Source: Sandaracinobacteroides sp041675905 | GTDB taxonomy: Bacteria > Pseudomonadota > Alphaproteobacteria > Sphingomonadales > Sphingomonadaceae | Direction: 5' to 3' | Assembly (NCBI GenBank): GCA_041675905.1 | Contig: JBAYSX010000008.1 | Location: 1 to 64,000 of the forward strand | Length of the DNA stretch: 64,000 nt | In this document: positions 17,648-26,310 of the stretch, one piece after another | Layout of the letters: each line of letters starts with the position of its first letter | Numbering within the stretch: position 1 is the first letter of the stretch | Translations under genes and position numbers: made by a program | The notes under the pieces: generated by a model | The model's input: the letters and a program-made list of their open reading frames with translations, nothing else | What the model was told of the DNA's origin: nothing | The model's database searches: none

Positions 17648-19114
17648 ATGCGCGAAATTGCAAATATAATGTCCCGTGCGGAATTGTTTCGCGAAGCAGC
17701 CTGGATCGATGGGGTTTGGACAACGGACGGCGCGCCGCTGGCAGTTTACAACCCGGCGACGGAGGCGGTTCTCGGGCATGTGCCGGATGTCGGCGCGGCG
17801 GGTGTCGGCCGGGCACTGGTGGCGGCGGAACGGGCGTTTGGCGATTGGCGTGTGCTGGATGCGGCGTCCCGTGGGAGGATATTGCGGCGCTGGTACGAAC
17901 TGATCCTCGAAAATGCCGATGATCTTGCGCGCCTGATGGTGCTGGAGCAGGGCAAGCCCCTGAACGAAGCTGCGGGCGAAGTGCGCTATGCAGCCGCTTT
18001 CGTCGTCTGGTTCGCAGAGGAGGCCCGCCGGGTCTATGGGGAAATTATCCCCGGTCATGCGGCGGACAAGCGGCTTGCCGTGTTGCGCCAGCCGGTCGGC
18101 GTGGTGGCGGCGATCACGCCGTGGAATTTCCCACTGGCGATGATTGCCCGGAAGGCCGCACCCGCGCTGGCGGCCGGATGTACGATGGTGCTGAAACCAT
18201 CCGGGAAAACGCCGTTTTCCGCGCTCGCGCTGGCGTTTCTGGCGCATGAAGCCGGTGTTCCGCCCGGCGTATTCCAGGTGGTGACGGGCGCGTCCGGGCC
18301 GATTGGCGATGCACTGACGACCGACCGGCGGGTACGGAAATTCACCTTCACCGGTTCCACGGCCACGGGCGCGAAGCTGGCGGCAGCCTGTATGGGCACG
18401 GTGAAGCGGGTATCTCTGGAACTGGGTGGCAATGCGCCATTTCTGGTGTTTGACGACGCCGATCTTGATGCCGCAGTGGCGGGGGCAGTGACGTCGAAGT
18501 TCCGCAACAGCGGCCAGACCTGCGTGTGCGCCAATCGTTTCCTGGTGCAATCGGGCATTTACGACGCCTTTGCATCGGCGCTGGCGGAAAAAGCGGACGC
18601 ACTTCAACCGGGCAACGGGTTGGAAGACGGTGTCACCCAGGGGCCATTGATCGATTCGAACGGACTGCAGAAGGTACGCGCACATGTATCCGATGCCGTG
18701 GCGCGTGGTGCGCGGGTGCTCACTGGCGGTAATGTGCTCCCGCGGCCGGGAAATTTCTACCAGCCGACGGTACTGGCGGACGTATCGCGCGATGCACTCT
18801 TATGTCGCGAGGAAACCTTTGGGCCCGTCGCCGGTCTGGTACGTTTCGATACCGAGGAGGAGGCCGTGGCGCTCGCCAACGATACGGAGGCGGGCCTTGC
18901 GGCCTATATGTACACGCGCGACAATGGCCGTGTGCACCGCGTCAGCGAAGCGCTGGCTGTCGGCATGGTCGGCGTGAACACAGGCATGGTGTCCACCGAA
19001 GTCGCGCCATTCGGCGGCGTGCGCCAATCCGGCCTTGGGCGGGAGGGATCGCGGCATGGCATCGACGAATTTGTCGAAATGAAACTGGTCTGCACGCACG
19101 TGCCGCCCGCCTGA
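17648..19114 (+). CDS. gabD: NAD(P)-dependent succinate-semialdehyde dehydrogenase family protein
   Basis: Aldehyde dehydrogenase oxidising succinate semialdehyde to succinate, the last step of GABA breakdown. The catalytic Glu lies in ELGGNAPFLVF and the catalytic Cys in RNSGQTCVCANR; the C-x-C arrangement is the redox switch seen in SSADH proteins. ITPWNFPLAMIARK and the C-terminal GREGSRHGIDEFVEMK match the GabD group. I propose ATG 17648 (488 aa); ATG 17669 would also work. No gabT neighbour, so other semialdehydes remain possible. Confidence 0.87.
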   Translation: MREIANIMSRAELFREAAWIDGVWTTDGAPLAVYNPATEAVLGHVPDVGAAGVGRALVAAERAFGDWRVLDAASRGRILRRWYELILENADDLARLMVLEQGKPLNEAAGEVRYAAAFVVWFAEEARRVYGEIIPGHAADKRLAVLRQPVGVVAAITPWNFPLAMIARKAAPALAAGCTMVLKPSGKTPFSALALAFLAHEAGVPPGVFQVVTGASGPIGDALTTDRRVRKFTFTGSTATGAKLAAACMGTVKRVSLELGGNAPFLVFDDADLDAAVAGAVTSKFRNSGQTCVCANRFLVQSGIYDAFASALAEKADALQPGNGLEDGVTQGPLIDSNGLQKVRAHVSDAVARGARVLTGGNVLPRPGNFYQPTVLADVSRDALLCREETFGPVAGLVRFDTEEEAVALANDTEAGLAAYMYTRDNGRVHRVSEALAVGMVGVNTGMVSTEVAPFGGVRQSGLGREGSRHGIDEFVEMKLVCTHVPPA

Positions 19115-19124
19115 AATGGCGGGC
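19105..19124 (+). terminator. Hairpin at the end of gabD
   Basis: GCCCGCC and GGCGGGC form a 7-bp GC stem with a 6-nt loop that includes the gabD stop codon. There is no T-tract directly after it, so it may stop or merely protect the transcript. Confidence 0.4.
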
Positions 19125-19161
19125 GCGCTTGCCCCAATCAGCACTATTTGTTTTGCGGCTT

Positions 19162-20334
19162 CTACTGTCGTTGAAAAGGCAACATCGCAAAGGCAAATCG
19201 CAACGGCAGGAATTTATGCTCTTGCGGTGATGCCCTCAGAAAGATCTGCTCCAGTGACATCAGTTGTCGGCGAAGGCCGAGGGCTGGTTTCTCTACGCCA
19301 TGCCATGAAAAGGCTGCGAACACGCATGCCAGGGGCATTGCAACAAGAAAATTCAAATACCATTCATGCGACCAGGGAAGCAGATGATAAACCATTTGCT
19401 GAATGACGAAGCCATAAAGAAACAGTCCGTAGGAGTAATCTGCCCCTTGCAGCAGCTTTAACTTGCGAAAATTTGTCAATCCAAGCCAGACAGTAAAATA
19501 TGTTATCGTCAGCGGGGCAATGAGATCTCCGAGGGGGACTACAAGAAGAAAAAGGGAAACGATGCCGCTGGAGACGCCCCATCTGTGATTCCAGGGGAGG
19601 CTATCCCGATACAGATAGGCAGCGACCCCGGCCAAAAAGCTTATCACCAGTGCCGTTCCTGAAACAGCTCCGATGGTTGGTTTGAACTCTATCATTTCGC
19701 TAGCGCCGAGTGTCGACCAGGCATCAACGGAAATAAATGCCAATATGGCAACAAGAATGACAGAAGGATACCGGATCGCCCCTAACATCCCGAGAATAGC
19801 TAATACGATATAGGATTTCAGCTCATAAGGAACGGTCCATAGTTGACCATTGACCACCCTGCTCACGGGGTTCTGTTCAAACACACCTGGGAGAAAATAA
19901 TGAATATGCCCGATGATGTTCCATAAATAATTGTAAAATTCGGCAGATGTAAAATAGACCGTCAGTGGAACGGCGGTAAGCAAGGGGCCAATCAGGAATG
20001 CGGAGAGGACTACCTCAACGGTTAGAGCGGGGAAGATGCGAATCGCCCGCAAACCCAGAAAGCTGAGGAGCGACCTGCAGCGGAGCAGGCTGCCGGCTAC
20101 CAGAAATCCGCTGAGGGCGAAGAACATCGGCAGAACAATGGCGATCACAGGCCGAAAGGGACCGCTGACGATTTCCCGGGCAAGTGCCGGACCATGCGCG
20201 ATGGCAACGCTATGCCAGAGGATGACAGCCACGGCCAGCAACAGCCGCATGTAATCGAAACCCGTGGGACGCCCGCCAACCGCCTCCAGCCGGTGTCCCA
20301 GGGTTGCACACAAATTGCTTGAATTCCCATGCAT
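19162..20334 (-). CDS. Acyltransferase family 3 membrane protein
   Basis: Multi-pass O-acyltransferase of the OafA/NodX/acyltransferase-3 type, which acetylates surface sugars. About ten hydrophobic segments; the conserved RxxRxxP-like stretch reads RAIRIFPALTVEV, and GFDYMRLLLAVAVILWHS is the typical start of helix 1 with the catalytic-region His. I chose ATG 20334 (390 aa), preceded by a G-rich site; the frame extends to a TTG at 20400. The gene is visibly richer in A and T than its neighbours and is flanked by an AT-rich spacer, hinting at transfer. Confidence 0.85.
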   Translation of the reverse strand: MHGNSSNLCATLGHRLEAVGGRPTGFDYMRLLLAVAVILWHSVAIAHGPALAREIVSGPFRPVIAIVLPMFFALSGFLVAGSLLRCRSLLSFLGLRAIRIFPALTVEVVLSAFLIGPLLTAVPLTVYFTSAEFYNYLWNIIGHIHYFLPGVFEQNPVSRVVNGQLWTVPYELKSYIVLAILGMLGAIRYPSVILVAILAFISVDAWSTLGASEMIEFKPTIGAVSGTALVISFLAGVAAYLYRDSLPWNHRWGVSSGIVSLFLLVVPLGDLIAPLTITYFTVWLGLTNFRKLKLLQGADYSYGLFLYGFVIQQMVYHLLPWSHEWYLNFLVAMPLACVFAAFSWHGVEKPALGLRRQLMSLEQIFLRASPQEHKFLPLRFAFAMLPFQRQ

Positions 20335-20400
20335 ATATTGCCCCACATCCCTGCTCCCGCTCCCGCTGGCAGGCTTAAAATTAATTAAAATTAACTTCAA

Positions 20401-21158
20401 TAGGTGCGGTAATGAAATATCCCATTAATTCAAATTTATCGACGGTTCCTTAAATATCTAATCATGACACCTGTTCAGAGAGGCAGATAAACAAGAGGAT
20501 CCCGTGTAACACAGAATATAGACGGTATTTTATTTGTGTATTAACTCGATTTAATGGTCAAAATGCTGAAGATGCGCGAATAATTTTCGGCGCGGAGACC
20601 TGTTTTCATGCGTTCGGTCGTTTGGGCTGGAAACTTCACCATCCTTGCGGCTGCAAAAATCTGCTGAAAAACGGAAGCTTGGCTTTCTGTTTGGTCGCCG
20701 GACTGTAAAAATGCCACAAGATCGCCTGCCACGTTTCTGGGTGGTCTTTCTGCGCGTCCAGCGATCGTTGTTCAAACTCCGGCATGCAGCTTTCGTCGAT
20801 AAAGCAGGTTTGTCCTTGTGTATGGTTGATAATTTCAGCGAAACTATATCCATATAATATAATTTCGATCTGGTCCGCCGGAGGAAGCCTCCGGTTGCAG
20901 GAAAAATCAGGCTGTTCACTATGCAACGCGGTGGCGGCCACAACAGGATCTTTCAAAAATCGTTAAAAACGAAGCGATGCAAATGCACCTGCCATCCGAC
21001 GAAGGCACCGAGCGAAGCACTGCTTATTTATGCGTAACGCTTATGACATGCTGAGTGTGACTGCACAACATCAGGGTTAACAGACGTTAAAAAATTTGGC
21101 GGCGCCGCATCGTAGTCGATTGCTGACTGCATCAGCCATGGCGCCCGGGTTCAGTCGT
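20401..21158. other. AT-richer spacer with no confirmed gene
   Basis: About 760 nt between the acyltransferase and the sugar dehydrogenase. Base composition is visibly lower in GC than the rest of the window. One minus-strand frame (20636-20956) has protein-like composition and is listed separately. I see no transposase, tRNA or convincing promoter. It may hold the acyltransferase promoter and eroded coding sequence. Confidence 0.45.
20636..20956 (-). CDS. Possible hypothetical protein or gene remnant, 106 aa
   Basis: The frame starts at TTG 20956 without a ribosome-binding site. The translation has balanced, protein-like composition, for example CMPEFEQRSLDAQKDHPETW and QAILWHFYSPATKQK. A second minus frame (20551-20943) overlaps it and is less convincing. 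It may be an eroded gene rather than an active one. No family recognised. Confidence 0.3.
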   Translation of the reverse strand: MKDPVVAATALHSEQPDFSCNRRLPPADQIEIILYGYSFAEIINHTQGQTCFIDESCMPEFEQRSLDAQKDHPETWQAILWHFYSPATKQKAKLPFFSRFLQPQGW

Positions 21159-22334
21159 TTAGCGGCTCCCGGGTTTTACGCGGAGAATCTGGCCCTTATC
21201 TTCATCGGTGACAACATAGATCAATCCATCGGGCCCGACGCGCACATCGCGCACGCGTTGGCCGATCGGGATGGATGTTTCGCTGGCCGGACGTCCGTCA
21301 TCGCCGATCACGATCCGCCGCACATCTTGCGATTTGAGTCCGCCCGCAAGGATATCGCCTTGCCATTCCGGAAAGGCGGTACCGCGATAGATGGCAATGC
21401 CCGATGCGGCGATGGATGGCGTCCAGACGCTGACAGGATCGGCATAGCCTTCCAGGGTGCGGTGCGGCGTAACGAACGCGTCGCTTCTGTATTCCTGACT
21501 GTAAGACACTTTTGGCCAGCCGTAATTCTCGCCTTTTTCCAGCCGGTTCAGCTCGTCGCCACCGCGAGAGCCATGCTCGGTCGACCAGACGACCCCGGTT
21601 TCCCCGTCAACTGCCAGGCCCTGCTGGTTGCGATGTCCCATGGTCCACAGGCGCGGCTCTCCGCCACCAAAATCCGGATTGTCGGAAGGAACTTCGCCAT
21701 CCCGCGTGATCCGCACCGTAGCGCCGTTGATCGTGCGGTTATTCTGGCCCTGCATCCGTGCCAGTTCGTCACCGATGCGAAGGGGCGGATTGCCACCATC
21801 CGCCACCGTAACCAGCAGGGTATCATCCGGCAGCCATGCAAAGCGTGAGCCAAAATGCTGTCCGCCGGACTTCTTCACCGGATTATCCAGAATGAGGGTT
21901 ACGTCATCCAGCCGATTGTCCGTCAGTCTGCCGCGCGCCACCGCCAGCCCGTTCGAGTCACCCGTGCCTTTGGCAAAGCTGAGATAAACCAGACCATTTT
22001 TCGAAAATTCGGGATCAATGGTGACATCCAGAAGGCCGCCCTGACCTTGGGCCAGCACCACCGGAACCCCCGCCACAGGGATGGGTTGCAGTTGTCCTTT
22101 TGCGCTGATGATTCGCAACCGACCGGGGCGTTCGGTTACCAGCGCCCGACCATCCGGAAGGAACGCCAGGCCCCAGGGGTGTTCCAGCCCGTCAACCCAG
22201 ATTTCGATGCCGACCGACGATTCCGCTGGAACAGCGCCTACTACCGGTGGTCCATCCGGTAACGCCTCTTGAGGTGAAGCGCAGGCTGCAACCGCTCCCG
22301 CAGCCAGAATCGCCGCAATCATCTGGTTCCGCAT
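21159..22334 (-). CDS. PQQ-dependent sugar dehydrogenase (aldose dehydrogenase type), lipoprotein
   Basis: Soluble six-bladed beta-propeller quinoprotein of the glucose/sorbosone dehydrogenase family (YliI/Asd type), oxidising aldoses in the periplasm. 391 aa. The signal peptide ends in a lipobox, AVAAC (Cys18). GLEHPWGLAFLPDGRALVTERPG-type sequence, the catalytic-His area MGHRNQQGLA, STEHGSRGGDELN and ENYGWPKVSYSQEY mark the family. AGGAGG stands before the ATG. It may not need PQQ at all; some homologues have lost it. Confidence 0.9.
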   Translation of the reverse strand: MRNQMIAAILAAGAVAACASPQEALPDGPPVVGAVPAESSVGIEIWVDGLEHPWGLAFLPDGRALVTERPGRLRIISAKGQLQPIPVAGVPVVLAQGQGGLLDVTIDPEFSKNGLVYLSFAKGTGDSNGLAVARGRLTDNRLDDVTLILDNPVKKSGGQHFGSRFAWLPDDTLLVTVADGGNPPLRIGDELARMQGQNNRTINGATVRITRDGEVPSDNPDFGGGEPRLWTMGHRNQQGLAVDGETGVVWSTEHGSRGGDELNRLEKGENYGWPKVSYSQEYRSDAFVTPHRTLEGYADPVSVWTPSIAASGIAIYRGTAFPEWQGDILAGGLKSQDVRRIVIGDDGRPASETSIPIGQRVRDVRVGPDGLIYVVTDEDKGQILRVKPGSR

Positions 22335-22403
22335 GTTTGCCTCCTGCTGTCGGACTGAAACCTTATGGCATGGACGATCACACGGGGACAGGCTGTCAAT
22401 CGC

Positions 22404-23345
22404 CTAATCGAACAGGGATGACACCGAGCTTTCATCAGCGATCCGGCGGATTGCCTCACCGATTAGCGGCGCGATCGTCAGTACCCGGATCTTTTTCGCT
22501 TCCTCTACGGCAGGCAGGGCGAGAATCGAATCGGTAATGACCAGTTCGGCCAGTGCTGATTTTTCGACACGCGCGACCGCGCCGCCCGACAATACGCCAT
22601 GCGAAACATAGGCGACGACGCCCGCCGCGCCCTTTTCAATCAGAGCCTGAGCGGCATTGCACAGGGTTCCCGCCGAATCGACGATATCGTCGATCAGGAT
22701 ACAGAAGCGATCGGTCACATCGCCGATGATGTTCATAACTTCGGATTCACCAGGGCGTTCGCGACGTTTGTCGACAATGGCCAGCGGTGCATTGCCCAGT
22801 CGCCGCGCCAGCGCACGGGCGCGCACCACCCCGCCGACATCGGGCGACACCACGGTGATGCGATCAGTATATTGCGGATAACGCGCGCAAATATCAGCCG
22901 ACATCACCGGTGCAGCATACAGATTGTCTGTGGGGATATCGAAAAAGCCCTGCAACTGACCGGCGTGCAGATCGACGGACAGGACGCGCGAGGCACCCGC
23001 CACCGTAATCAGGTTGGCAACGAGTTTAGCCGATATAGGGGTACGTGGCCCGGGTTTGCGGTCCTGGCGGGCGTAGCCGAAATAGGGAATGACAGCCGTA
23101 ATCCGCTTGGCCGATGCGCGGCGCAGCGCATCGATGCAGATCAGCAACTCCATTAAACTGTCATTGGCCGGCGCGGATGTCGGCTGAATAACAAACACAT
23201 CCTCACCACGGACATTTTCGTGAATTTCAACGAAAACTTCCTCGTCGGCGAAGCGACGGACGCTTGCCTTCGTCAGCGGAATTTCGAGATAGGACGCAAT
23301 ATCTTCGGCGAGTTTCAGATTGCTGTTGCCGGCGAGCAGTTTCAT
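22404..23345 (-). CDS. prs: Ribose-phosphate pyrophosphokinase
   Basis: Makes PRPP from ribose 5-phosphate and ATP for nucleotides, histidine and tryptophan. 313 aa, the usual class I length. The N-terminal signature RFADEEVFVEI, the Mg/ATP region PYFGYARQDRK, the metal-binding VLSVDLHAGQLQGFFD, and the PRPP-binding loop CILIDDIVDSAGTLCNAA are intact. Confidence 0.97.
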   Translation of the reverse strand: MKLLAGNSNLKLAEDIASYLEIPLTKASVRRFADEEVFVEIHENVRGEDVFVIQPTSAPANDSLMELLICIDALRRASAKRITAVIPYFGYARQDRKPGPRTPISAKLVANLITVAGASRVLSVDLHAGQLQGFFDIPTDNLYAAPVMSADICARYPQYTDRITVVSPDVGGVVRARALARRLGNAPLAIVDKRRERPGESEVMNIIGDVTDRFCILIDDIVDSAGTLCNAAQALIEKGAAGVVAYVSHGVLSGGAVARVEKSALAELVITDSILALPAVEEAKKIRVLTIAPLIGEAIRRIADESSVSSLFD

Positions 23346-23494
23346 GCCAGTCGTTTCATCGTGTCAGACCCCTTAACTGCGGCGCTCGGTAGCCCAAGCA
23401 GCGCCCGAGGGCAACGGCAGGCGCCGCCCGCCTGCCCGCATATTTAGTGAGCGTGGCATTTCGCGCACACCGTGGCAGATTTCCGGTCTTTGTA

Positions 23495-25150
23495 TCAGTG
23501 CCGGATAGCCCCGGTAACGATACCGGCGGCACGACCAGGGCGACTGCCCGAACCTGCGCGCCACGGGCGTTCGCGCCGCGCTTCTTGTGCGCGGGTACGC
23601 GCTGCAGCTTCGGCTTTGAGTCGCTGTTCCTGCCGCCAATACAGGGCCAATGCCATCCCGGCGAGCGCGAACGCCAGATAATGGTTCTCCTGTTGGCTCA
23701 GCACGGTTTTGATGAACAGGAAGGAAACCATGGCCACCGCTACCGGCCCGGCCAACGTCTCTTCACTGTCATCCGACAGCCAGAAAGTACGGATGGCGAG
23801 GCCGGTGACGATGAAGAAAAACAGGGTATAAAAAGTGAAGCCGAGGATACCATAATCCATCAGCAAATTGATCGGATAGGAGTCTACGGTAATCTGGCCG
23901 CCCGTGCCTCGCGTTCCGGCCGTCCATCCGGCGCTATCCGGCCCGTGGCCGATCGGGTTTTTGGCCAGGACCCGAAGGGCATTGTCCCACTGCATATCAC
24001 GCGCATTATTACTGTGCACATGCTGCGATCCGCCGAGCACCGCGACCCGAAGCGGCGGGACAACGAGCACTGCTGCCAGCGCGGCGATGGCGACCGCCGG
24101 ATAACTCCACACAAATGCGGGGCCGACCAGATCCCGCTTCTTGCGATAACGCCAGAATCGCCGGATCGACCACAAACCCGTAAATCCGAGCAGTCCGATC
24201 ACAAGCCCCACCATTCCGCTTCGCGAGTCGGTCATGTAGATGTTGGCGAACATGAAAACAAAAAGGCCGATCGCCGACAGCCGCCAGAAAGTCTTGCGGC
24301 CAAAGGCTATGGCATAGAGACAGAATGGCAGAACCAGAGCCATGAATTCAGCATAGGTGAGGGGGGTCAGATAGATGGATTTCACCCGTGGTGAATCGCT
24401 GCCGCCACGCGCCAACCGCGATTCCAGCACATGCTGCACCGAGGGGTCCACGCTCATCAAAGGTGGTATGCGCCCGGCCCAAAGCGGCGCGGAATTGGCG
24501 CTCTCCCAGAAACTGTACAAACCCTGGATTGCTATACAGATCAGCAGAATCTGGATGAAACGCCGTGGCACGCCTTCCTTGCAGAAGAGCCATGCCGCTA
24601 TGATAAACAGATAATACCAGAAAATATTGGTGTAAAACCACCTGCTGGTAACATTGCCGGTACCGAATGCCATCAGCGCCTGGATACAAACAAACGCCAA
24701 AAAGCAAAATAACAACGGTCTGAAAGCTGTCAGAACATCTTTCACTTCCTCCCGCATGCGCACAGATGTGGAGAGCGCATAAAGGCTGGTGAAGAATAAC
24801 AGTCCCATCGCCATGCGCGTGAAGGATGCCCCGCCCAGACCTGGCATGGCGAAGGCGACATAATCGGGCCATACGAAGCTGATCGTCATGAACAGGAAGA
24901 AAAACCTGCGGATCGCACCATCCAGATGGGCTTCCTGCGTGGGCGTCATCCAGAGCGCCAGACCCATCAACAGCAACGCCGGGGCTGCGGGAATGGCGAT
25001 CATGTTTGGCGGTAAAATGGCGATCATCAACCCCATGACCATGGCCAGCAGGGTAAGCCCGGCAATCAGGACGATGCGCCGCAAGCGATGCGGAACATCG
25101 TCGATCCGCCTCGTATAGGGCGGCAGGATTCGCGCGCGCGGTGTGATCAT
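23495..25150 (-). CDS. O-antigen ligase/polymerase family membrane protein
   Basis: Polytopic membrane protein of 551 aa with about twelve hydrophobic segments and the large periplasmic loop typical of Wzy_C/WaaL-type proteins, here around GGSDSPRVKSIYLTP to SNNARDMQWDNALRVLAKNPIGHG. The loop followed by VDSYPINLLMDYGILG is characteristic of polysaccharide polymerases and O-antigen ligases. The last 50 residues are Arg- and Ala-rich and cytoplasmic. It is divergent from a nucleotide-sugar epimerase and a glycosyltransferase, so an exopolysaccharide polymerase role is likely. Ligase and polymerase cannot be separated by sequence. Confidence 0.82.
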   Translation of the reverse strand: MITPRARILPPYTRRIDDVPHRLRRIVLIAGLTLLAMVMGLMIAILPPNMIAIPAAPALLLMGLALWMTPTQEAHLDGAIRRFFFLFMTISFVWPDYVAFAMPGLGGASFTRMAMGLLFFTSLYALSTSVRMREEVKDVLTAFRPLLFCFLAFVCIQALMAFGTGNVTSRWFYTNIFWYYLFIIAAWLFCKEGVPRRFIQILLICIAIQGLYSFWESANSAPLWAGRIPPLMSVDPSVQHVLESRLARGGSDSPRVKSIYLTPLTYAEFMALVLPFCLYAIAFGRKTFWRLSAIGLFVFMFANIYMTDSRSGMVGLVIGLLGFTGLWSIRRFWRYRKKRDLVGPAFVWSYPAVAIAALAAVLVVPPLRVAVLGGSQHVHSNNARDMQWDNALRVLAKNPIGHGPDSAGWTAGTRGTGGQITVDSYPINLLMDYGILGFTFYTLFFFIVTGLAIRTFWLSDDSEETLAGPVAVAMVSFLFIKTVLSQQENHYLAFALAGMALALYWRQEQRLKAEAAARTRAQEARRERPWRAGSGSRPGRAAGIVTGAIRH

Positions 25151-25302
25151 CGCGCACTCTCATAGTCCATGCTGTCCGGTCACTCCAGCCCGGAATAGCG
25201 CCGGACAGGTTCAATTTACCGCATTGCAGCATTGCACCCGGCCGTCGGATAGCATTACAGGCGGGATACCATACAGACGGATTGGCAGGAGACCTGGCGC
25301 CG

Positions 25303-26310
25303 ATGGCAATTCTGGTTACCGGTGCTGCGGGGTTTATCGGCTTTTCCGTGGCCAATCGACTGGTCGGTGAAGGCCGCGAGGTAATCGGCGTGGATTGCCT
25401 GTCCCCCTATTATTCAACGCGTCTGAAGCAGGACCGGTTGGCGGCGCTTGACCAGGCTGCCCGAGAGGGCGGCGGGGCGTTCGTCGATCTCCGGGTGGAT
25501 TTCTCAGACGCCACGGCATTGCGCGCGGCCCTGTTCGGATGGCGGATTGACGCTATTATTCATCTGGGAGCGCAGCCCGGCGTGCGCTGGTCGATCGACC
25601 ATCCGGAGGATTATGGCGCCGCCAATCTGGTCGGTCATTTGAATATGCTGGAAGTGGCGCGACGGCTGCAGGTGCCGATGGTCTATGCCTCGTCCTCGTC
25701 CGTTTACGGCGGCAATGAAAGCCTGCCGTTCGCCGTGGAAGATCGGGTGGATAGACCCATTTCCCTCTATGCGGCTACCAAGAAGGCCGATGAGCTGTTA
25801 TCCGAATCTTATGCCCATCTTTATCGTATTCCACTTACAGGGTTGCGGTTTTTCACCGTTTACGGCCCATGGGGGCGGCCTGACATGGCGGTATGGAAGT
25901 TCACCGAAGCGTGCCTTGCAGGCGATGAAGTGCAGATCTTCAATAATGGGCGTATGCGCCGTGATTTCACTTATATCAGCGATATCGTCACCGGTATCCT
26001 TGCCTGTCTCGATCGCGCCCCGGCAGACGATGGGAAAGAAAAACCCGGCGGCAGTGTCGCGCCACATGCGATTTATAATATTGGCAATAATCGCTCGGAA
26101 GAATTGCTCCGGCTGGTGGAAGTCATCGAGAGGGCGTGCGGAAAACCGCTGGCGCGTCGTTTCGAGCCATTACAACCAGGCGATGTTATTGATACCTACG
26201 CCGATATTTCGGCCATCCACCGCGATCATGGTTTTGCGCCGACGACGCCTATCGATGTCGGAGTTCCGGCCTTCGTCGCCTGGTATAAGGATTGGAAGCA
26301 GATCGCATGA
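25303..26310 (+). CDS. NAD-dependent epimerase, UDP-glucuronate 4-epimerase type
   Basis: Short-chain dehydrogenase/reductase extended-family enzyme that interconverts nucleotide sugars. 335 aa from ATG 25303. The NAD site is VTGAAGFIGF (about 5-14); the catalytic Ser-x-x-Tyr-x3-Lys reads YASSSSVYG and YAATKKADE. Motifs VYGPWGRPDMAVWKF and RDFTYISDIV are characteristic of UDP-glucuronate 4-epimerases making UDP-galacturonate. It overlaps the glycosyltransferase start by ATGA, so it probably supplies a sugar donor for the same polymer. Confidence 0.9.
   Translation: MAILVTGAAGFIGFSVANRLVGEGREVIGVDCLSPYYSTRLKQDRLAALDQAAREGGGAFVDLRVDFSDATALRAALFGWRIDAIIHLGAQPGVRWSIDHPEDYGAANLVGHLNMLEVARRLQVPMVYASSSSVYGGNESLPFAVEDRVDRPISLYAATKKADELLSESYAHLYRIPLTGLRFFTVYGPWGRPDMAVWKFTEACLAGDEVQIFNNGRMRRDFTYISDIVTGILACLDRAPADDGKEKPGGSVAPHAIYNIGNNRSEELLRLVEVIERACGKPLARRFEPLQPGDVIDTYADISAIHRDHGFAPTTPIDVGVPAFVAWYKDWKQIA

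Noticed and set aside
20551..20943. 130-aa minus-strand frame in the AT-rich spacer
   Set aside because: Basic, uneven composition, no ribosome-binding site, and overlaps a more protein-like frame.
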